64,000 nucleotides of DNA from CAZSNT01 sp964607765 (GTDB lineage Bacteria > Verrucomicrobiota > Lentisphaeria > Oligosphaerales > JABHEG01): positions 62,001 to 126,000 of the forward strand of contig CAZSNT010000005.1 in assembly GCA_964607765.1 (NCBI GenBank). The letters are read 5' to 3'. The position numbers were made by a program, and so were the translations under genes. Positions within the stretch are counted from its first letter, which is position 1; each line of letters opens with the position of its first letter. This document shows positions 26,928-34,543 of this stretch, piece by piece. The notes under the pieces were generated by a model that was not told where the DNA came from, made no database searches, and saw nothing but the letters and a program-made list of their open reading frames with translations.

Positions 26928-27513
26928 GGTTCTGCGGGATCTGAAGTCCGGGCACAGCTTCGACCCCGAGCTCAGTGACGCCCTAGTGTCCATGGAGGTG
27001 GCTGACGCATTGCGGCGCTCGGTCAGCGAAAACGACCAAGAGTGGTTGCTTCCCCTTCTCGTTGATTCAGCGGAGGGAACTCTAAACGTGGTCCTCGCGG
27101 TAATCAGGCCGTTCCAGAATGGAGCTCGCATCCGGGATCGCCTGATGGCTCTGTGGCGCTCGGGTTCATCGGAGCGCATCAAGAATGGTCTTGTCTACCG
27201 CCTTCTCGACTACCCAGACTTGCCCATCTGTGTGCATGAAGAGATCTTCCGGTGGTTTCTCGACAACCGCGAGTACCATCGGGCCAAATGCATAGAGTGG
27301 TACGGTGGCACACACAGGGTCGTTGACGGTGCTCTCACCCGTCTCCAGGATCCAGCCTTCCCGGCGTCAAAAGCATGGGTCCGCTTGTTGCAGGTATTCT
27401 GGTTCGCGGAGGCGGGGTGCGCTCGGAAGATCATCCAGCCGTATGCAACACACGATGAGCCGTTCGTGCGCAACGTGGCGGAACAGCTTCTTGACCGGCT
27501 GAACGAGGGTTGA
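26893..27513 (+). CDS. Hypothetical HEAT-like helical protein, 206 aa
   Basis: Overlaps the upstream gene by 35 bases and follows GAAAGGAGACAGAG. Entirely helical with paired helices (EWLLPLLVDSAEGTLNVVL, GLVYRLLDYPDLPICVHEEI, DEPFVRNVAEQLLDRL) suggesting a short HEAT or ARM-like solenoid. No catalytic motif. Solenoids of this size usually mediate protein contacts; a partner within the operon is likely but unknown. Confidence 0.6.
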   Translation: MDAKLLTYVAGKVLRDLKSGHSFDPELSDALVSMEVADALRRSVSENDQEWLLPLLVDSAEGTLNVVLAVIRPFQNGARIRDRLMALWRSGSSERIKNGLVYRLLDYPDLPICVHEEIFRWFLDNREYHRAKCIEWYGGTHRVVDGALTRLQDPAFPASKAWVRLLQVFWFAEAGCARKIIQPYATHDEPFVRNVAEQLLDRLNEG

Positions 27514-27567
27514 ACTCACCCCCTGGCCCAACAGAGACGTAGTCTTCGCAAGTACCGAGAACGGAAG

Positions 27568-30500
27568 ATGGCAAGCAGTGACAAGAGGAAGATCCTGATC
27601 GTCGGGAGGACGAAGGACGATCCGGCCAACATAGCCCTCAAGCTTGCTCTTGAGTCCCCCGAGTATGGCTACAGCGTGGAGTCGGTCGGACTGGATCCCC
27701 CTCGGCAGTTAACGAGAGGCGACGCGAAGATAGGCATCATGGTCCCGAGCAGCGGGGGACTGGACTTCTTCACCAGGCTCGCCGTGCTTGACTACTACGG
27801 CTCGCGTGAGGTCATCGCCATCCCCTTACACGATTTTGGCAACTCTCCTTGGGGCCAGGACTTGGGAGATCACATCGGCTCCGCCTTTCGCGATCGCGTC
27901 CAAGTAGCTGGCAGCCTCTCTCTGGAGTCGCTGCAGACGACACTTAGGAGTGTGCCAGACACGCTTCCAGAGGACCGGGTGCCTCCCTGGCTCGGCCCCA
28001 CACGCCGCGTCACTGACGCATTCCTGCTCCATGAGTTGATTGGCGCCTTTACCCACCGTCAGCAATACGACATAACAAACCAGTTCCTTGCGCCGCTGAG
28101 GCTCCTGGCCGAGGAGAGCACTGAGCATATGGCTGAGGCGCTGGTCGCCGTGGAAGCTCTCATTGCCTCAGATGCTGCCAAAGCTGCTTGGGATGAGTTC
28201 GCCGAAGCAGTGGCCGGAAAGCTGAGCTCCCAAGGCAGCCATTGGTTTCTCTGCGACAGCCCCCTCGCCAAGGCTATCCAAGAGCACGCCGGCCACGTCT
28301 CCGCCCTCGTGGGGGAACAGGAACGCACAGCGAAGACGTTGAGGGATTGCAAGAAGAGCCTACGATGTCTCCCGTTGTTGATCACGGAGTGCCGCACGGC
28401 GGCCGGACTCCCCGCTCCTGATGCTGCCTGCGAGTCTCCCTCATTCGAACCCAGGCGCAACGAGACCTTCCGCGTGCTGGTGATCGACGACCACTATTCG
28501 GCGTGGAAAGGGGTGTTCGATCAGGTCCGCAGGAGACTCACCAGCAAGGGCGACCACGACCTGCAGGCCCGCGAGGTGGTGTTTGAGTACTCAAAGGACG
28601 GCAAGAGACTAACGGAATGTGAGGGCCGGCTTGTACTGGCTGAATACGACCTAGTCATGCTGGACATCTTCCTCGGCCCTGAGGATGGCGAGAACGGCCT
28701 GCAACTCCTGGCCGACATACGGCAGCGGCTGGCTTGGATCCCTGTGATTATCTGGACAAGCTCCGTGCAGGAAGAGCTTCCAGCCCGCGCGAATCTCGCG
28801 AACGGTTTCCTCTACAAAAAGACAGTTGCCCCAGACGCTTTGGTCGGTACCATCAGGCGATGGCTCTCAGCTGGAAAATCGCAGCGGCTCTGGTCACTTC
28901 CGAACCCCTTCTTTGATCACGCGCTCCGAGATCCGCAGCCGCGTCAGGTGGCGCTCGGACTCACCAAATGGAGCCTTGCCTACATGGACTGCTTCCATGC
29001 AGTCGATCATTTCTACTTCCGGTACTTCAACGACCACGGCGGCCGGCACGTCCTCGGCATCTTGGACGTCACCGCGAAGCTTCTGCGCCCCTTCCTGTTC
29101 GAGACGACAGAGAACGGTGTGCTTTCTCAAGAGCCGGGTATCCGTGGCAAGCAGCTCTTCTGCGTCTATGCAGCTTTGCTTTGCCATGAGTTCGGGATGT
29201 TCCCGATTGCAAAAGGCGAGGAGCCGCCTGACGACCGACTGACCATCACGCCAGACGCGGACTGGAAACGGATGGAGTTCCTCCGGAAGCTGCACGCCGT
29301 GCGTGGCATGCTGATGCTTCTTACCGCTGATGACGCGACTGGCTCTCCCTTCGACGTCGAGGGCCTCCCTGACCATGTCAAGGGCATCGATGAAACGGTC
29401 GGGAAGTCTGGGAGGGCCGCGGTCGCGCTGCTGATGGGCTACCATCAAAGATGCCTCTCTCTAGCTCCCGAGGAGCAGGATTGCTACCAGACCGAATCAA
29501 AGCTAGCGGAGGCCAATCAGTCGAACGACCCCGACGAGAAGACCGCCAGTAAGACTCTCGACGAGGCCCGGACCTTCTACTATTCCCAATGCGACGCTGC
29601 CCCCAAATGGACTCAGAAGGAGGCTGTATTCGCACATACGGCCGCAGCCTGGGAAACCGCTCTCGGGGGCGAAGCCGAGAGTGCCGGCGCCCCCAAGGAA
29701 AGCACACAGAGCAGGGCAAGCGTCTGGCACTTGGAGGGACTGCGGAAGCTCTGTGCGCTGGTCCGTTTCGCTGATGCTCTGGATGTCGACCATACTCGTA
29801 TCCCGGCCCAGTTCTTGGTAAAGCAACACGCCAAGAGGCGGCCGTTTCAGGACCGGGAAGACACCAAGCGCCAGGTCCTCGGTAACGTGACCATCGATCG
29901 TGGCGTAGTTACAATGGCGTTTCTCGCTGCTGAGCCCACCGATGAAACAGTGGGTGTCCTCTGCGAGTTCGCGGCGTACGCCATCGGACGTTGTTCGGCC
30001 ATATTGGAGCATTGCCCGCATCTTCTGTCTCCCAAAGAGAGTTCAGATCTTGAGGATCTCTTGGTGAAAGTGCCCAGTGATTGGAAGAACTGGGATGCTG
30101 AGTGGTTGACCCAGTTCGGTTCGCCATGGCCCTCCCGGAAGTCCACAAGCGGACCATCGAACAAGGAGATAGAGAGCTTCATTGCAGTGTGCCTACAGGG
30201 CTATTTCACACTGGCTAAGCTGGGAGCTAGGATTTGCACGGACGATGACAATAAGACTGAGCATGCCTTGGCAACGGCGGCGGGGGTTCTTGTAATCCTC
30301 GAAGTGGAAGACGAATACAGTGCGATCGAACAGGTGAACCTGGACACTGTAATCACTCTCAAAACCGTGAATTGGAAAGGGGGCATGCCGGCCATTCTTG
30401 TACGCGACGAGCCGCTACGCGTCGAAGAACGGCAGGCCAGCGTCCAAGGAGCTGAATGTAAGCTCGTCTTCGCGGAGCAGCGTCTGGCCGAATCCGTGTT

Positions 30501-32085
30501 TGACACACTGGTCCGGTGCCGGGAATTGGGGCGGTTCACTTTTGCAGAGCGCGGGCAGGAAGCGTTCGAGGACATCTACTACGACACTGCCGACGGCCGT
30601 CTCAGGGCCGTAGGAGTGAGCTTTCGGGTCCGGTCTAACCTGATAGTTGGCGGCCCCCCTCGAGCGCAGGTCAAGAAGCGAGCGGGTCAATCCGATCAGA
30701 TGAAGTATAGGACGCGGTCTATGGACGTTCTTGTCTATGACAAGGATGACGAGGGGACATGGGATCTGGCCAGCACGCTCCGAGAGTTGAGTCCCGAGCA
30801 CTCGGAGATTCTCCAAGGGGATTGTCTGAACCAGATCGGGAAGATCTCTATCGCCCGAAGGCTTCTCAGGGCTCAGTTGCGTGACTCGGAAGTCGCAGAG
30901 CTCTGCCTGGACCGTTTTAAGACCGCCATCGATGGTAGGGAAGATGACAGGCGCATGAGCCATGAAATAGAGGTCAAGGGAAAAAACGCACTTGCGCTTG
31001 AGGAACTGGGACAGAGCCTCTGCAACTGGTTTGGCATGATCCGGGTCACGTCGTCTAAACTGGAACGCCATTTGCCCTCAGTGCCGGGCACGAAGCGTCT
31101 GCTCCTGGACATGGATCCCGGAGTAGACGATGCGCTGGCCATCCTGTACGCCGCTCTGGGGAAGGAAGACGTCGTGATCGAAGGGATCACGACGGCTGGG
31201 GGCAACACAGACGTCGGCACGTGCGCTCGGAACGCTTACCGCATCTGCCGATGGTTGCAGAGGAACGGTCTCCTCGCCGAGATTCCGCCCATCGCCACTG
31301 GAATTGATCTCACCGGTCTGCGGAGCGACGCAACCAACGTCCACGGGGAAGACGGTCTCGGTGACGTTGCCTGGGGTGAGATCGACTCAGAGGCGGCTCA
31401 GCATCCCTTCCCGGAGGCCGTTGAGCTCCAGAGGGATCTTCTCACCCGTTTCCCGGGGGAGCTCAGTGTGGTGGCCACCGGACCTTGCAGTAATCTCGCT
31501 GAACTTATCCGGCGGCATCCCGACGCGCTCCGCAATGCTCGGGAGATCATCGTGATGGGGGGCGTTTTCTTTGACTGTGGTAACCGAAGCCCAGGAGCAG
31601 AATTCAACATCCACTCGGATGCGGCAGCGGCCCGCACCGTGCTGGAGTATTGTCGCCAGCCTGCTGTGACTGAAGGAGATGCATTGCGGCCGACTGTTCC
31701 GCTGACTTTCGTGGGCCTGGACGTGACGCATCGTGTTATTCTGGAACGGGCACAGCTGGCGGATGCGCCTGGGAAGGCTGGGAAACTGGCCCTCGACTTC
31801 ACCAGGAAGTACATGGACTTCTATCAGGGCGTTCTCGGCGTCCACGGCTGTCCACTGCATGATCCGCTGGCAGTTGCGGCCGCGCTCCATCCCGAATACG
31901 TCGTCCGTGAACCGTATCACGTAGAAATCGTGTCCACCCCAGACGTGCCAGAGACGGATGGTGTCACGATCGCCGACTACCGTCCCGCAGTCGCCTTCCG
32001 CGACCACGCCAAGGAGTCGACGCATGTCTGCGTCTCGGTGGATGGCGAGGCCTTCCTCGCCGACTTCCTCGCGCGGCTTGGGTAG
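27568..32085 (+). CDS. Receiver-HD-CYTH-nucleoside hydrolase fusion, 1505 aa
   Basis: Domains in order. Residues 1-125: alpha/beta region with receiver-like start (RKILIVGRTKDD). Residues 300-430: receiver domain with Asp307/Asp308, Asp366 (LVMLDIFLG), Thr397 and Lys417/418. About 440-850: HD-superfamily-like domain, best seen in DHGGRHVLGILDVTAKLL (His490, His494) and LLCHEFGMF (His540-Glu541, where HD would be usual). About 960-1170: CYTH-type triphosphate tunnel domain with Glu963-x-Lys965, YYDTADGRLRAVGVSFRVR (Arg1020, Arg1022). Residues 1176-1505: inosine-uridine nucleoside hydrolase with the calcium-binding DMDPGVDDA (Asp1181, 1183, 1187, 1188), EFNIHSDAAAA and HDPLAVA. It may process nucleotides in response to phosphorylation. 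Last gene of the operon. Confidence 0.8.
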   Translation: MASSDKRKILIVGRTKDDPANIALKLALESPEYGYSVESVGLDPPRQLTRGDAKIGIMVPSSGGLDFFTRLAVLDYYGSREVIAIPLHDFGNSPWGQDLGDHIGSAFRDRVQVAGSLSLESLQTTLRSVPDTLPEDRVPPWLGPTRRVTDAFLLHELIGAFTHRQQYDITNQFLAPLRLLAEESTEHMAEALVAVEALIASDAAKAAWDEFAEAVAGKLSSQGSHWFLCDSPLAKAIQEHAGHVSALVGEQERTAKTLRDCKKSLRCLPLLITECRTAAGLPAPDAACESPSFEPRRNETFRVLVIDDHYSAWKGVFDQVRRRLTSKGDHDLQAREVVFEYSKDGKRLTECEGRLVLAEYDLVMLDIFLGPEDGENGLQLLADIRQRLAWIPVIIWTSSVQEELPARANLANGFLYKKTVAPDALVGTIRRWLSAGKSQRLWSLPNPFFDHALRDPQPRQVALGLTKWSLAYMDCFHAVDHFYFRYFNDHGGRHVLGILDVTAKLLRPFLFETTENGVLSQEPGIRGKQLFCVYAALLCHEFGMFPIAKGEEPPDDRLTITPDADWKRMEFLRKLHAVRGMLMLLTADDATGSPFDVEGLPDHVKGIDETVGKSGRAAVALLMGYHQRCLSLAPEEQDCYQTESKLAEANQSNDPDEKTASKTLDEARTFYYSQCDAAPKWTQKEAVFAHTAAAWETALGGEAESAGAPKESTQSRASVWHLEGLRKLCALVRFADALDVDHTRIPAQFLVKQHAKRRPFQDREDTKRQVLGNVTIDRGVVTMAFLAAEPTDETVGVLCEFAAYAIGRCSAILEHCPHLLSPKESSDLEDLLVKVPSDWKNWDAEWLTQFGSPWPSRKSTSGPSNKEIESFIAVCLQGYFTLAKLGARICTDDDNKTEHALATAAGVLVILEVEDEYSAIEQVNLDTVITLKTVNWKGGMPAILVRDEPLRVEERQASVQGAECKLVFAEQRLAESVFDTLVRCRELGRFTFAERGQEAFEDIYYDTADGRLRAVGVSFRVRSNLIVGGPPRAQVKKRAGQSDQMKYRTRSMDVLVYDKDDEGTWDLASTLRELSPEHSEILQGDCLNQIGKISIARRLLRAQLRDSEVAELCLDRFKTAIDGREDDRRMSHEIEVKGKNALALEELGQSLCNWFGMIRVTSSKLERHLPSVPGTKRLLLDMDPGVDDALAILYAALGKEDVVIEGITTAGGNTDVGTCARNAYRICRWLQRNGLLAEIPPIATGIDLTGLRSDATNVHGEDGLGDVAWGEIDSEAAQHPFPEAVELQRDLLTRFPGELSVVATGPCSNLAELIRRHPDALRNAREIIVMGGVFFDCGNRSPGAEFNIHSDAAAARTVLEYCRQPAVTEGDALRPTVPLTFVGLDVTHRVILERAQLADAPGKAGKLALDFTRKYMDFYQGVLGVHGCPLHDPLAVAAALHPEYVVREPYHVEIVSTPDVPETDGVTIADYRPAVAFRDHAKESTHVCVSVDGEAFLADFLARLG

Positions 32086-32110
32086 TCCCGGTGTTCTGGG
32101 CTCGACCCGC

Positions 32111-33571
32111 TCAACCCGAAGCGCCGTCGCGCCACCTCAGCAAATCCACCTCACGCAAGACGTCTCTACCCGACCGGATTGCCTCCCGGACCCCAAACCG
32201 CAGTAACCGTTCCAGTCGTCGGAAGTTCCCATTCGAGTAGTCCGTGTCGGCCAGGAACTGATATGCCTTCTCTCCAATCGCTTCGACCCGATGTCCCTGG
32301 TTAATCCCTGGGTTCTGCAGCACGGTGTCGAGGATGAAGTCGAAGTCTCCCTTCCGTTCGTTCAGGGACGGCACGCGGATTGTGTGTTCGAAGCGTTCGT
32401 AGAGATCGCGGCGAAAAGCCCCAGATTCGACACGTTCCTCCAACGGCTGGTTGGTGGCGGCGACAACCATGGTCGGGCAGTAGAATGAGTGCCGCAACCC
32501 GCGGGGCCGTACTTCATAGTCGTCCAGGTAGGCCAGGAGCTTGCGTTGGGTGATGTCACTCGCATCGCCGATCTCGTCCAGAAAGACCACTCCACAGATG
32601 TGATTGAGAAGCACGCCTGGATCGCCCCCGGGGGGCGCATCGTTGTAGGTCCCTCCCCGGAACCCGAAGAGCTCGAACTCGAAATGCTGTTCCGACGCCT
32701 CGAACTCCGGGACAGAGACGCGAATGAACGGCAGTCCGTGGTTCCCCTCAGCTGAGAGCCCGGAGAGGTACTTGGCAATCACCGTCTTTCCGGAGCCGGT
32801 CTCCCCCGTCAACAGCAGAATCGGGAGCGCAGCGGGGTTGATTGTGGCGAATCCCGTTCGACGCATATGTGCCGAGACATCGTCTGCCAATTCCTGTTGA
32901 TGTTCCCAGTCATTTTCCTCGTCTTCGTCTGGTCGACGCAGAATGGGGCTCAGGGCTTTGTGAAGCTCTGTGCGCTCCTGGAGCCCAATGTGCCGGACCT
33001 GCTCAAGGTATCTCCGACGCCAGAACTGGACCTGCTCGATCGTCTGTTCCATGGCCCCGAAGGCGAGGCTCACGAAGGTCGCCGTCACTTGGCCGTGTGC
33101 TGTGTCGGCTGGGATCATAACATGCTGCCCCAGGCGAAGGCGCACGGTTTCTGCCTCATCCGGGGCCGGTCGCCACCGCTGCAGTTGCTCCATCAGCCAG
33201 CCCTGGAAGGCAGGTAGATCGTCGGCTTCGGCAGGGCAGACGAGAACCGTGTGGTCTGAGCAGAAGTCGCCGAGAAGGTGGCTCTTCCAGCTCACCAGAG
33301 CCGGGGCGTCCACGGGCAAAGAGTCCCACAACAGCAGTATTCGGTTTGGCCGCTCGTCTGAAGGCAATCCCTCCCACGGCAGAGCGTTCGCCACGCCCCA
33401 GTCCTGGTAGTTGACAGGGGAATTGACGTAGATGACCGCCAACTGCTCGGGCAGAGCTGCATCCCCGGAGCCGTTGGGTAGTTTGAGGAGCCATTCACCT
33501 CGTTCGGCCTTCTGTGCATCGTCTCCAGCAACGACGCAACGTGATGATGTGGCGTTCTTTCGCCTTGCCAT
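32111..33571 (-). CDS. Sigma54-activator-like AAA+ ATPase without GAFTGA
   Basis: A 486-residue protein. The ATG at 33571 follows GAGGAATAGG and lies five bases after the preceding gene. Residues 1-235 are unrecognised (alpha/beta start, then helical). The AAA+ domain has Walker A GETGSGKT (256-263), Walker B VVFLDEIGD (328-336), sensor AATN (371-374) and RRDLYERF (387-394), all in the form found in bacterial enhancer-binding proteins, including the ELFG lead-in. The sigma54-contact loop GAFTGA is replaced by GTYNDA (307-312) within an otherwise conserved frame, and there is no C-terminal DNA-binding helix-turn-helix. It may remodel a non-standard polymerase encoded in the same operon. Confidence 0.82.
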   Translation of the reverse strand: MARRKNATSSRCVVAGDDAQKAERGEWLLKLPNGSGDAALPEQLAVIYVNSPVNYQDWGVANALPWEGLPSDERPNRILLLWDSLPVDAPALVSWKSHLLGDFCSDHTVLVCPAEADDLPAFQGWLMEQLQRWRPAPDEAETVRLRLGQHVMIPADTAHGQVTATFVSLAFGAMEQTIEQVQFWRRRYLEQVRHIGLQERTELHKALSPILRRPDEDEENDWEHQQELADDVSAHMRRTGFATINPAALPILLLTGETGSGKTVIAKYLSGLSAEGNHGLPFIRVSVPEFEASEQHFEFELFGFRGGTYNDAPPGGDPGVLLNHICGVVFLDEIGDASDITQRKLLAYLDDYEVRPRGLRHSFYCPTMVVAATNQPLEERVESGAFRRDLYERFEHTIRVPSLNERKGDFDFILDTVLQNPGINQGHRVEAIGEKAYQFLADTDYSNGNFRRLERLLRFGVREAIRSGRDVLREVDLLRWRDGASG

Positions 33572-33576
33572 AGCAC

Positions 33577-34539
33577 CTATTCCTCGTAGAAGATGAAGCC
33601 TGAGTGTCGCTCCAGAACATCTCGCCATTTGCAGTTGGTCAGCACACACAGCAACTGCACGAACTCAATCGGTCCCATTCGGGGAGCCTGGGAGGCCCTG
33701 GACTTCAGCCTTTTCCGTTCCGCCGACGCACGCGGCGGCTGGAGGGTCGGATCTCCCAGGGGACTGCTCATGGGTGCGTATCCCCGCGTCTCCTGCCGAT
33801 CCCGAGCAGCACGCGCCATCCAAGCCAGTTGCACGTCGTGTGACCAAAGCCCGTCGAGCGGGAAGCGCCGGAACCCGAGGGAGGGCCAACGGATTCCACA
33901 CTTTCTCGCGTGTTTGCTGAAGGTGGTCTTATCGCACGGCAGCCCGAGGATGCGGTGCAGACCTTCCTGGAGAACGGGAACTGGTTGCGTGAAGTCGATG
34001 CTGTGGCCGGCAAGGTTCATTGGGTTCGGCTGGCATAAGAAGTTGGGGCGTTCGTTGTTCAGCCAGTCGGCTACGCTCGAGTATGTCCGCCAACGCAGAG
34101 CAAGCGCGCCGTCTGCGTAGCCTGATGCCCAGTCGGGAATCTGGAAGACCGCCCGCCCATCGAGAACGACAATGTCTACCTCGCCGCTGTTGGTGACGCG
34201 GCAGTCCGAGCCGACTTCTGTCCCGCCTTCGCTGGGAGCCTGTCCATCGGACGGGAGTTCACGAAACTCATCCTCGTCGGCCAGAGACACCTCGCTGCCG
34301 GCAGAAGGGAGTTCGGCGACAGGCAGACCGAGTTGTTCCTCTGGCCCGAGCTCGGCCTGGCCATACCTGCCTTCCATATACTCGACGATGTCCTCGCGGG
34401 ACCCCATCGCGAGGATGTCTCGTTCCCGAAGAAGGGCAATCTTCACACTCTTGTCCAGCCCCCGTTTGCGGCCGGGGGAACGCCCAGGCTGCCGTCCTGG
34501 CTGTGGGCTTCTCCCGGGAGACCGTCCTCGTGCAGCCAT
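33577..34539 (-). CDS. Candidate divergent sigma54-like factor
   Basis: A 320-residue protein four bases after the polymerase stop, with GAGGAGG as ribosome binding site. The first 30 residues are Arg/Pro/Gly-rich. Residues 148-235 resemble the end of the core-binding region and the HTH of RpoN: RWRTYSSVADWLNNERPNFL parallels the R-x-x-T-x-x-x-VA-x-x-IV-x-x-Q-x-x-FF pattern, and LGLPCDKTTFSKHARK then FRRFPLDGLW parallels the LGMHESTVSR and G-x-FELKYFF segments. The Gln-rich region I and the RpoN box (ARRTVAKYR) are not seen, so identity is tentative; position between a polymerase and a sigma54-activator-like ATPase is the strongest support. Confidence 0.5.
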   Translation of the reverse strand: MAARGRSPGRSPQPGRQPGRSPGRKRGLDKSVKIALLRERDILAMGSREDIVEYMEGRYGQAELGPEEQLGLPVAELPSAGSEVSLADEDEFRELPSDGQAPSEGGTEVGSDCRVTNSGEVDIVVLDGRAVFQIPDWASGYADGALALRWRTYSSVADWLNNERPNFLCQPNPMNLAGHSIDFTQPVPVLQEGLHRILGLPCDKTTFSKHARKCGIRWPSLGFRRFPLDGLWSHDVQLAWMARAARDRQETRGYAPMSSPLGDPTLQPPRASAERKRLKSRASQAPRMGPIEFVQLLCVLTNCKWRDVLERHSGFIFYEE

Positions 34540-34543
34540 GGTT

